Source: Paenibacillus sp. yr247 (GTDB lineage: Bacteria; Bacillota; Bacilli; Paenibacillales; NBRC-103111). From it: DNA of 64,000 nucleotides. The position numbers and the translations under genes were made by a program. Positions 56,614-64,000 of the stretch are shown one piece after another (the first letter of the stretch is position 1; each line of letters starts with the position of its first letter). The stretch is taken from positions 186,001 to 250,000 of the forward strand of contig NZ_FNIF01000002.1 of the NCBI RefSeq assembly GCF_900103825.1, in the 5' to 3' direction. The notes beneath the pieces were generated by a model that saw nothing but the letters and a program-made list of their open reading frames with translations, searched no databases and was not told the origin of the DNA.

Positions 56614-56678
56614 TAAAAAAGGTATTCCAGGGTATGCCGTTAGCCAGCAAGCCGCCAATAGCATCCCTGAAATACCTT
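56614..56678 (-). terminator. Terminator after the first binding-protein gene
   Basis: Long minus-strand stem starting AAGGTATTTCAGGGATGC and closing with GCATACCCTGGAATACCTT, then TTTTTT, which runs into the ribosome binding site of the M28 gene. It should reduce transcription of the peptidase relative to the binding protein. Confidence 0.75.
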
Positions 56679-56700
56679 ATCTTTGTTATTCCCAGCAAAA

Positions 56701-58248
56701 TTATTTTTTCGTTATCCCTCTTAGGTTCAGCGTATTATTAAATTTCCCATAAACGCCTTCCACCTTGCTTTGATTAGCGGACACCGTATCCATTTGTACA
56801 AGAAAAATCCAAGGAGCTTGATCCTTTAGGACCTCCTGCAGTTTTTTGTAATAGGCTTTCCGCTCATCTTCTTTGATGGATTTCATTCCTTTTTCGATTA
56901 AATCATCGACTTCGGCATTTGAAAATTCACCGTTGTTATCTTTGCTCATTCCTGATTTAAAGATCGGTCTTACCGCCCAATCCGCATCGTTGGTGTTTGT
57001 GATCCATCCGATGAGGAATAAATCGAAATCTTTCTTCTTGCTTGGATCCGACAGAGCAGAAAGATAGGAGGCCCACTCCCATTTTTGGAAAGTAACATTG
57101 AAGCCTACGGCCGCCAAATTGGCCTGAATAAACTCGGCAATTTGCTTATCTTTAAAATAACGTCCATCCGGTGTCCATATTCGAATAGTCGATCCTTCTT
57201 TTACCCCTGCCTCAGCCAGTAGCTGCTTTGCTTTTGCAGGATCAAACGGATATTGCCCAACTTTGGAATGTCCCCAAACGGTATCGGCGATCGCACTTTC
57301 CACAGGTCTGGAGGCGCCGGACGTCACTTTTTTCGCAATAGTTTCTTTATCCACAGCATAGTTCAGAGCTTGGCGAACCTTTGGATTGTTAAAGGGCGCA
57401 TTGGTCGTGTTGATCCCCATATACAAAATGAGATTGCTTGGACTCACATTGAGTTTAATCTTGTCGCTTGTTTTCAGACGTTCGATATCAGCCACAGGTA
57501 CTGGTGTGATGATATCCGCTTCCCCATTTTCAAGCTTAATGGATCGCGCCGAATCCTCCGGCACGTTGATAAAAGTGAAAGATTTTGTTTTTTGTTTATC
57601 CCCCCAATAGTTTGGGTTCTGTTCCAATACGACTTTATCTCCCGGTGTCCAGCTTACAAATTTATAAGGACCCGTACCGATCGGGTTTTTACCCAGACCT
57701 TTGCTGTCTTCTTGAATGGCCTTCGGGCTAATAATGTAGGCGGCCTGATGGGCGAAGCTTGCAAGGGCGGCTCCGAACGGAAATTTAAAGTGGAAAGTCA
57801 ACTGATTCGCACTGTCCGCAGTAACGTGATCGATAAACTCTCCAAAAGTGCTGTAATTGCTCAATTTATTATCTTTGTTAAGCACCCGTTCAAAACTCAT
57901 TTTTACCGCTTCCGCATTAAATGGAGATCCATCCTGGAACACAACTCCTTCTTTTAATGTAAAAGTCAGCTTCATGCCATCGTCAGAAGTCTTCCACTCT
58001 TTGGCTAATTGAGGGACAATCTTCATGTCTTTATCAAAGTTAACCAACTTGTCATAAATTAAATCTAAAATGTTGAGGGCGTTGGAATCGGCACCATTTT
58101 GTGGATCGAGAGTTCTAGGCTCGTTATTTAACGCAACGATCAAATCTTTTGGGACCTCCATCCCTCCCTGTGCCTTCGTATCCGGCTTGCTGCATGCGGT
58201 AATGACTAATAATAAAGACAATAAAATGAGAACTAATGCTCTCTTCAT
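56701..58248 (-). CDS. Oligopeptide/dipeptide-binding lipoprotein (OppA/DppE type), first
   Basis: 515 residues from ATG 58246-58248 after GAGGAGG. Lipobox VITAC near residue 20. SBP family 5 pattern: NNEPRTLDPQNGADSNALNI, TFTLKEGVVFQDGSPFNAEA, NPIGTGPYKFVSWTPGDKVV and RQALNYAVDKETIAKKV. It captures peptides outside the membrane for OppBCDF. Closely similar in pattern to the second binding protein at 62.1 kb. Confidence 0.93.
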   Translation of the reverse strand: MKRALVLILLSLLLVITACSKPDTKAQGGMEVPKDLIVALNNEPRTLDPQNGADSNALNILDLIYDKLVNFDKDMKIVPQLAKEWKTSDDGMKLTFTLKEGVVFQDGSPFNAEAVKMSFERVLNKDNKLSNYSTFGEFIDHVTADSANQLTFHFKFPFGAALASFAHQAAYIISPKAIQEDSKGLGKNPIGTGPYKFVSWTPGDKVVLEQNPNYWGDKQKTKSFTFINVPEDSARSIKLENGEADIITPVPVADIERLKTSDKIKLNVSPSNLILYMGINTTNAPFNNPKVRQALNYAVDKETIAKKVTSGASRPVESAIADTVWGHSKVGQYPFDPAKAKQLLAEAGVKEGSTIRIWTPDGRYFKDKQIAEFIQANLAAVGFNVTFQKWEWASYLSALSDPSKKKDFDLFLIGWITNTNDADWAVRPIFKSGMSKDNNGEFSNAEVDDLIEKGMKSIKEDERKAYYKKLQEVLKDQAPWIFLVQMDTVSANQSKVEGVYGKFNNTLNLRGITKK

Positions 58249-58270
58249 ATGCTTTCCTCCTCGAGTGTAA

Positions 58271-59236
58271 TCAATTATATAAATGGCATGCAACAAACTG
58301 CCCGTTAACTTCCTTCAATTCAGGCTTTTCCGTTCGGCAAATCGCCATACACTCGCCGCATCGCGGATGGAATGTGCAGCCTGAAGGCGGATTGGCTGGA
58401 CTTGGTACATCTCCCTGTAATACAATCCGTTCCTTCTTGACTAAAGGATTCGGTATGGGTACAGCAGATAATAAAGCTTTCGTATATGGATGCTTCGGTG
58501 AATGAAACAATTCGTTCTTATCCGCAAGCTCCACAATTCTCCCCAAATACATCACGCCGATACGGTCGCTGATATGCCTTACAACGCTTAAATCATGTGC
58601 AATGAACAAATACGTCAACTGAAATTGCTCCTGCAATTCCTGAAGCAAATTGATCACTTGCGACTGGATCGACACATCCAAAGCGGATACCGGCTCATCG
58701 GCTACAATCAACTTAGGGTTTAATGCTAACGCACGAGCAATCCCGATCCGCTGGCGCTGTCCACCGCTGAATTCGTGCGCGTACCGTTTGGCATGGTAGC
58801 TGCTCAATCCAACGACATTCAGAAGTTCCTCAACGCGTCGATCTCTTTCTTTTCCGTGGGCAACACCATGGATTGTTAACGGTTCTGCAATAATTTCACC
58901 TACGGTCATGCGCGGATCTAGGGAGGTATAAGGGTCCTGGAACACCATTTGCATATCTCTGCGGATCTTCCTTAATTCCCCCGGATTCATGCTGACGAGA
59001 TTTCTCCCCTCGTACAACACCTCTCCTTCCGTAGGTTGAAGCAGTTGCAGAATCGTCCTTCCTGTCGTCGACTTCCCACATCCGCTTTCGCCTACCAACC
59101 CAAGCGTTTCCCCTTTATAAATTGTGAAATCCAGTCCGTCAACAGCCTTCACATGGTTCACGGTGCGACTGAAGATCCCTTTTTTGATCGGAAAATATTT
59201 TTTTAAATTTTTAACCTCAATAAGTGGCTGCTTCAT
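58271..59236 (-). CDS. oppF: Oligopeptide ABC transporter ATPase OppF/DppF type
   Basis: 321 residues. Walker [14 protein letters not shown], signature [15 protein letters not shown], Walker [17 protein letters not shown] and the C-terminal cysteine-containing Opp tail ([20 protein letters not shown]), which may bind a Fe-S cluster. Starts inside the end of the oppD gene (20-base overlap). Confidence 0.94.
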   Translation of the reverse strand: MKQPLIEVKNLKKYFPIKKGIFSRTVNHVKAVDGLDFTIYKGETLGLVGESGCGKSTTGRTILQLLQPTEGEVLYEGRNLVSMNPGELRKIRRDMQMVFQDPYTSLDPRMTVGEIIAEPLTIHGVAHGKERDRRVEELLNVVGLSSYHAKRYAHEFSGGQRQRIGIARALALNPKLIVADEPVSALDVSIQSQVINLLQELQEQFQLTYLFIAHDLSVVRHISDRIGVMYLGRIVELADKNELFHSPKHPYTKALLSAVPIPNPLVKKERIVLQGDVPSPANPPSGCTFHPRCGECMAICRTEKPELKEVNGQFVACHLYN

Positions 59237-60212
59237 TTTGAGTCTCCCCTATCGATGAATGGAGCCAGCATCGGCTGAAGTGACCGGATTCAACCTCTTC
59301 CAGCTGCGGCGCTTTTTTCCGGCATACATCCATAGCGAACTCGCAGCGCGGGGCAAAGGTACACCCTTCGCGCAAGCTTCCTGGAATCGGCACGTTACCT
59401 TGAATGGAATACAATCTCTTTTCATCCGAGTCCAATTTAGGGATCGATTTCATCAAACCTTGCGTATACGGATGCTTCGGGTTTGTGAACAGCGTTACGA
59501 CATCGGTTTCCTCTACGACTTTTCCGCTGTACATGACAATGACGCGATCACACATTTCGGCCACTACACCCAGATCATGGGTAATCATCATGATGGCCGT
59601 ATTATTCTTCGCCTTAAGTTCCCTCATCAGGTCCAGAATCTGCGCCTGTATCGTTACATCGAGCGCCGTAGTTGGTTCGTCGGCAATCAATAGCTTCGGA
59701 TTGCAGCTCATCGCCATAGCGATCATCACCCGCTGCCTCATTCCTCCCGACAGTTGGTGAGGGTATTCATCAACAATTTGCTCCGGTCTAGGGATGCCTA
59801 CGAGCTTCAGCATCTTGATTGCATGTTCCTTAGCCTTTTTCTTGCTATGCCTCATATGGATTTCGACCGCTTCACCGATTTGCTGGCCGATAGTAAATAC
59901 GGGGTTCAGCGACGTCATTGGTTCCTGGAAAATCATCGCCATTTCATTTCCGCGAATGGCTCTGATTTCGTTGTCTGAAAGCGACAATAGATCTTTCCCA
60001 TTAAACGTGATTGAACCATCCACCACTTTCCCAGGGGTCAGTCTCATCGTTGTTAAAGAAGTCACGCTTTTGCCGCAGCCAGACTCCCCCACGATGCCGA
60101 CTGTCTCCCCCTCATGAACCGTGATGTCGACACCGTCTACGGCCGGCACTACACCATCATCGGAATAAAAATAGGTCTTGAGGCCTTTGATTTCGAGTAG
60201 TTTGTTTTTCAA
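59217..60212 (-). CDS. oppD: Oligopeptide ABC transporter ATPase OppD/DppD type
   Basis: 331 residues. Walker [13 protein letters not shown], signature [14 protein letters not shown], Walker [17 protein letters not shown] and the tail [20 protein letters not shown]. Pairs with OppF to drive import. Confidence 0.94.
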   Translation of the reverse strand: MKNKLLEIKGLKTYFYSDDGVVPAVDGVDITVHEGETVGIVGESGCGKSVTSLTTMRLTPGKVVDGSITFNGKDLLSLSDNEIRAIRGNEMAMIFQEPMTSLNPVFTIGQQIGEAVEIHMRHSKKKAKEHAIKMLKLVGIPRPEQIVDEYPHQLSGGMRQRVMIAMAMSCNPKLLIADEPTTALDVTIQAQILDLMRELKAKNNTAIMMITHDLGVVAEMCDRVIVMYSGKVVEETDVVTLFTNPKHPYTQGLMKSIPKLDSDEKRLYSIQGNVPIPGSLREGCTFAPRCEFAMDVCRKKAPQLEEVESGHFSRCWLHSSIGETQNEAATY

Positions 60213-60226
60213 TGTAGGACCTCCTG

Positions 60227-61135
60227 TTACAGCTTCATCTTCGGATCAAGGGCGTCGCGCAAGCCGTCACCCAACATATTGAAAGCAAGTACCATAAACA
60301 TAATGGCAAGTCCCGGTATGGTACTGACGTGAGGGGCCGTTCTCAAATATTCCCTTCCCGTGCTAAGCATAGCCCCCCATTCCGGTGTAGGCGGCTGAGC
60401 GCCCATGCCCAGAAAGCTGAGTCCAGAGGCGGTCAAAATGGCAGTCGCGATACGCAAGGATGATAACACAATAATTGGTGCAATACTGTTCGGAATCACA
60501 TGCTTAAAGATGATGAACGTATGAGTGCCTCCCATTGCTTTGGCTGCCTCGATAAATTCTTTGTTCTTTACAGAAATGACGGCGCTGCGGGAAATACGCG
60601 AAAACGTCGGAACCGAGAAAATGCCGATCGCAATCATAACGTTGCTCATACCAGGACCCAGAACGCTTACGATAGCCAAAGCCAATAGGAAGCTCGGGAA
60701 TGCCATGAAAATATCCATGATTCGCATGATTAACATATCGGCCTTCCCGCCAAAATAACCGGAGACCGTTCCTAAAGCGACGCCGAAAATTACGGAAATC
60801 AACACCCCAACGATGCCGATCATCAAAGAAATTTGAGCACCGTAAATAATTCTTGAAAAAATATCCCGCCCGAATTCATCTGTACCGAACAGATGACTCC
60901 AACTAGGCGATTCAAGCATCACTTGCATGTTTTGCACAGTAGGATTATAGGGAGCAATCCAGCGTGCTAAGATCGCGACGATGATAAAGATCACTGATAT
61001 CCACAATCCAACCATAGCCCGTCTATTTTTTTTGAATCGTCTCACCATCATGTTCCACGGCGTAGGGGGTGCGTAAGCCTGTTGGTCCAGATGGTTTTGC
61101 ACTGTTTGTTGCTCTGCTGCTTCTAGCTGACTCAT
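60227..61135 (-). CDS. oppC: Oligopeptide ABC transporter permease OppC/DppC type
   Basis: 302 residues with six helices. N-terminal extension of ~35 polar residues, then the OppC_N helix; HLFGTDEFGRDIFSRIIYGA and EAAKAMGGTHTFIIFKHVIPN (EAA loop) are typical. Confidence 0.95.
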   Translation of the reverse strand: MSQLEAAEQQTVQNHLDQQAYAPPTPWNMMVRRFKKNRRAMVGLWISVIFIIVAILARWIAPYNPTVQNMQVMLESPSWSHLFGTDEFGRDIFSRIIYGAQISLMIGIVGVLISVIFGVALGTVSGYFGGKADMLIMRIMDIFMAFPSFLLALAIVSVLGPGMSNVMIAIGIFSVPTFSRISRSAVISVKNKEFIEAAKAMGGTHTFIIFKHVIPNSIAPIIVLSSLRIATAILTASGLSFLGMGAQPPTPEWGAMLSTGREYLRTAPHVSTIPGLAIMFMVLAFNMLGDGLRDALDPKMKL

Positions 61136-61150
61136 GAATGTGCTCCTTCC

Positions 61151-62071
61151 TTAGTCGTATCTCACCCGAGGGTCTACTAAACTGTAACAAAGGTCGACGA
61201 CCAAGTTCACCACGACAAAGATCGTGGCAATAAACAGAACAGTACCCTGAATCGCCGGATAGTCCCTAAACTGAATGGATTGAATCACATAGCGTCCTAG
61301 CCCGTTCATAGAAAATACAGTCTCTGCAAGCACCGCTCCCCCCAATAAATGACCGAATTCCAAGCCGATGATTGTAATAATCGGGATTAACGCATTCTTC
61401 AAGGTATGCTTATAAATCACTATTTTTTCTTTAGCACCTTTCGCGCGTGCCGTACGAACAAAATCTTGGTGAATCACTTCCAGTATGCTTGAACGTGTCA
61501 GACGGGCCAGTATAGCAGAAGAGGAAAGTCCTATAGCTAGCGCGGGAAGAATAAAATATTTGAACCCGTCATTCCCCCCGGATGGAAGTATTCGCAGGTA
61601 ATATGAAAAAATAAGGATCAACATGAGTCCCAACCAGAAGATAGGCATGGATATTCCGAACAAGGAAAACATCATCGTAGCGTTATCCCTGATACTGTTT
61701 GGCTTCGTGGCGGAAAAGATACCGGCAAAAAGCCCGATCACTACCATAATGATAATGGCCATGACGGTAAGTGTGATTGTGGTCGGAAGGCGCGTGAGGA
61801 TCTCTTGTAGAACAGGCCTATCGGAGCGTAGTGAGGTTCCGAGGTCACCACTCAACAAATGAAACACATAACTTCCATATTGCACATACAAAGGTTTATT
61901 TAATCCCAACCGCTCCCGAACGAGCTCCACATCTTGGTTACTGGCTTCATTTCCGGCTATCAACCGGGCCGGATCACCTGGAACCGCATGAATCAGGATA
62001 AAAACAATAATGGATACACCTATCAAAGTCGGGATCATCTGCAGCATACGCTTTATGATATAGCTAAACAA
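61151..62071 (-). CDS. oppB: Oligopeptide ABC transporter permease OppB/DppB type
   Basis: 306 residues from TTG 62069-62071, seven bases after AAGGAGG; the open frame to 62110 lies in the upstream hairpin. Six helices, VRERLGLNKPLYVQYGSYV, and EAA-type TARAKGAKEKIVIYKHTLKN. Forms a heterodimer with OppC. Confidence 0.95.
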   Translation of the reverse strand: MFSYIIKRMLQMIPTLIGVSIIVFILIHAVPGDPARLIAGNEASNQDVELVRERLGLNKPLYVQYGSYVFHLLSGDLGTSLRSDRPVLQEILTRLPTTITLTVMAIIIMVVIGLFAGIFSATKPNSIRDNATMMFSLFGISMPIFWLGLMLILIFSYYLRILPSGGNDGFKYFILPALAIGLSSSAILARLTRSSILEVIHQDFVRTARAKGAKEKIVIYKHTLKNALIPIITIIGLEFGHLLGGAVLAETVFSMNGLGRYVIQSIQFRDYPAIQGTVLFIATIFVVVNLVVDLCYSLVDPRVRYD

Positions 62072-62087
62072 CCTGGTGCCTCCTTGT

Positions 62088-62118
62088 AAAAAAATTGGGG
62101 ATGTAAACACATCCCCCG
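62088..62118 (-). terminator. Terminator between the second binding-protein gene and oppB
   Basis: Minus-strand stem GGGGATGT / ACATCCCC with loop GTTT, then AATTTTTTT, just ahead of the oppB ribosome binding site. Partial termination here would favour the binding protein. Confidence 0.8.
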
Positions 62119-62129
62119 AATGACCATGT

Positions 62130-63683
62130 TTATTTTTTCAAAGCATCGCGTAAAATAAGTCTTTCATTCGTCCAAGTATAAACGCCTTCTACATTTTTGC
62201 GAACCCCAGTAATCTGTTTATTATCCAACACAAAAATCCAAGGGGCTTGTTCCTTTATGATTTTTAATGCATCGTTGTACGTTTTCTTCCGTTCATCCGG
62301 ATTTGCCGTTTTCATACCTTTGTCAAGCAGCGCATCCAAGTCGGCGTTCGTGATTCCGGAGAGGTTGCTGCTTCCGGTTGTAGCAAAATTCGGACGCGCG
62401 GCCCAATCAGCATCTCCAGTAGAAGCGCCCCAGCTATCCAAAATGATATCGTAGCCGTCTTTTTTCGGATTGGTCGTTATTCCTTTATACGTTCCCCACT
62501 CGAATTTCTTGAACTCCACGTTTAATCCGACTGCCTGCAAATTACCTTGAACGAATTCAGCGATTTGACGATCCATCAAATAACGGCCTTCCGGCGTCCA
62601 CAGCATAATTTTTGTTCCCGGAGCCACGCCTGCTTCGGCAAGCAGTTTCTTTGCTTTTTCCGGATCATATGGGTAAGCGCCAACGGAGGAGTAACCCCAG
62701 ACCGGCTCCGCAAAAGCCGCCTCTGCTACCTTACCATAACCATTTAAAATTTTTTTCACAATTGTTTCTTTATCGACTGCATAGTTTAAGGCTTGACGGA
62801 CTCTTACGTCATTGAATGGAGCCTTCGTCATATTCATAGGGAATTCAAGGCTTCTGGAGCTTGGAGATACAAGTACATTCACTTTGTCGTTCCCTTTAAG
62901 CCGCTCAACATCGGTCGGAACTACAGGAGAAATGACATCAGCTTCACCGGTTTCCAACATGATAGCACGCGCCGAATTTTCGGGTACCGGTTTAAATGTA
63001 ATCGTCTTCACCTTCGGCTTGCCGCCCCAATAATTAGGATTGGCCTCGAACACAATTTTTGTACCCGGAACCCACTCTTTCAGTTTAAAAGGTCCGGCGC
63101 CAACTGGCGCTTTACCAAGGTTTTTCCCCTGTTCCTTTACATTTTTCGGGCTATGAATAGCGCCTGCCGCTTGAGCAAAATAAGTTAAAGCAGGACCGAA
63201 TGGAAACTTGAGATCGAAGCTGATTTGATACTCACTGTCCACGTTCACTTTATCGATAAACTCGGAATAAAACGAATAGCGATTCAGCTTATTGTCTTTA
63301 TTCAGAACCCGGTCAAAGGTGAATTTAACAGCTTCCGCATTCAATGGCGTATCGTCTTGGAATTTGACCCCTTCGCGAAGCTTGAATGTTATTTTTTTTC
63401 CGTCCGCAGATGTGCTCCACTCTTTTGCCAACTGAGCTACGATTTTACCGTCTTTATCCAAGGTGACCAGTTTGTCAAAGAGAAGTTCGGTCGCATTATT
63501 AGATAACGAGTCATTACTATCCTGCGGGTCTAGAATAGTAGGCTCCGCTCCCAATGCGACAACAAGGTCCTTCGGTTCTACTATACCTTGATTGTCTGCT
63601 CCTGAAGAAGATTTTGACGAACTGCTGCATGCGGAAAGAACTAACATCGTGCATAAAAACACAATAGATAAAATCTTCTTCAA
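62130..63683 (-). CDS. Oligopeptide/dipeptide-binding lipoprotein, second
   Basis: 517 residues from TTG 63681-63683 after AGGGGGAA. Lipobox VLSAC near residue 18 followed by a Ser-rich stretch. SBP family 5 motifs: GAEPTILDPQDSNDSLSNN, TFKLREGVKFQDDTPLNAEA, GAGPFKLKEWVPGTKIVFE and RQALNYAVDKETIVKKI. With the other binding protein it gives the system two ligand receptors for one transporter. Confidence 0.93.
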   Translation of the reverse strand: MKKILSIVFLCTMLVLSACSSSSKSSSGADNQGIVEPKDLVVALGAEPTILDPQDSNDSLSNNATELLFDKLVTLDKDGKIVAQLAKEWSTSADGKKITFKLREGVKFQDDTPLNAEAVKFTFDRVLNKDNKLNRYSFYSEFIDKVNVDSEYQISFDLKFPFGPALTYFAQAAGAIHSPKNVKEQGKNLGKAPVGAGPFKLKEWVPGTKIVFEANPNYWGGKPKVKTITFKPVPENSARAIMLETGEADVISPVVPTDVERLKGNDKVNVLVSPSSRSLEFPMNMTKAPFNDVRVRQALNYAVDKETIVKKILNGYGKVAEAAFAEPVWGYSSVGAYPYDPEKAKKLLAEAGVAPGTKIMLWTPEGRYLMDRQIAEFVQGNLQAVGLNVEFKKFEWGTYKGITTNPKKDGYDIILDSWGASTGDADWAARPNFATTGSSNLSGITNADLDALLDKGMKTANPDERKKTYNDALKIIKEQAPWIFVLDNKQITGVRKNVEGVYTWTNERLILRDALKK

Positions 63684-63695
63684 AATAACTTCCCC

Positions 63696-64000
63696 CTAAA
63701 ATTGAGTTACTGCTTCAATAGCTTCATGACTGGACTTCCATTTCTCAAACTCATCGCGAACTTGGCGAAGCGAGTCCGGATCATAACATAAATCATAAGC
63801 GGTCATAGCCAATGCTTTAGCAGCCTGGTTCAAACCCGTCATGCCTCCTTCGGACCCTGCCGCATCCCGAAACTCAGGAGTATGCGGTGTTACGTCTCCA
63901 ATCCTTATGTACGGATGTATGGTGGCAGTGACTTGTCCTACATTGCCTATATCTGAAGAGCCAATTCCTCCCCTTTCTGGAGGGTTGGTTACCTCAAGCC
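63696..64000 (-). CDS. M20-family peptidase/amidohydrolase, N-terminus cut by window
   Basis: Only the last ~101 residues are visible: RGGIGSSDIGNVGQVTATIH, PYIRIGDVTPHTPEFRDAAG, then a C-terminal helix. The motif GSSDIGNVS-like followed by HPYI is that of the AbgB/M20 aminoacylase-like branch. Probably hydrolyses amide bonds of small peptides or N-acyl amino acids. It precedes the peptide transporter and likely starts the operon. Confidence 0.8.
   Translation of the reverse strand, partial: LEVTNPPERGGIGSSDIGNVGQVTATIHPYIRIGDVTPHTPEFRDAAGSEGGMTGLNQAAKALAMTAYDLCYDPDSLRQVRDEFEKWKSSHEAIEAVTQF

Overview
The window looks like the chromosome of a Paenibacillus or a close relative (Bacillales). 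The evidence is gene content and style: strong AGGAGG-type ribosome binding sites, frequent TTG/GTG starts, a Firmicutes-order sufCDSUB operon, homologues of Bacillus subtilis yfkAB, yunC, yunD, yhaM and ycgL, a YesM/YesN-type two-component pair and spaced Opp/Dpp transporter genes. I see no rRNA, tRNA, CRISPR array, prophage or intact insertion sequence. Most genes lie on the minus strand.

Layout. 1-8.6 kb (minus): the end of a CNNM/CBS membrane protein, a radical SAM protein (YfkAB type), an MMPL exporter, an HD-GYP protein, undecaprenyl-diphosphatase, a YunD-like metallophosphatase and a small molybdopterin-domain-like protein. 8.76-11.6 kb (plus): a fused MoaD-MoaE molybdopterin synthase, a MoeB-type activating enzyme and a second HD-GYP protein. 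11.65-14.8 kb (minus): a tightly overlapping five-gene operon with a glutathionylspermidine-synthase-like ATP-grasp ligase, a DUF350 membrane protein and an exported Ser/Gly/Thr-rich protein. This is the best candidate here for a poorly described system. 14.9-17.3 kb: an NlpC/P60 lipoprotein, a Gly/Ala/Val repeat protein and a PH-domain protein. 17.35-22.6 kb: the suf operon, with a Fur-box-like site upstream. 22.8-29.8 kb: a DUF1802 protein, Dps, the methionine-salvage pair mtnK-mtnA, an AraC regulator with a Gfo/Idh/MocA oxidoreductase, and a VanY-like carboxypeptidase.

30-35.6 kb: a four-gene MacAB-like ABC export operon whose last ATPase carries a C-terminal AbrB-like domain. 35.7-39 kb: a YesN/YesM-type two-component system. 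39.1-41.4 kb: a polar amino acid ABC importer. 41.6-44.5 kb: YunC, an unknown protein and a PAS-GGDEF-EAL protein. 44.5-50.6 kb mixes small ordinary genes (DUF423, AEC carrier, OhrR, YhaM, YcgL) with at least five decayed coding fragments: a histidine-kinase tail, a cytosine deaminase piece, a DUF429 gene, a flavin-dependent monooxygenase with a Trp-to-stop change, and a monooxygenase/binding-protein deletion chimera.

50.7-64 kb forms a peptide and arginine catabolism block. An M20 peptidase (cut by the window end), two oligopeptide-binding lipoproteins, OppBCDF and an M28-like peptidase would take up and split peptides. A LysR regulator follows, then arginase, ornithine aminotransferase and a second arginase paralogue that lacks a conserved metal-binding Asp. 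Terminator-like hairpins separate most units. Those after each binding-protein gene probably lower expression of the downstream transport genes.

All functions are inferred from reading protein motifs by eye; no database search was run.
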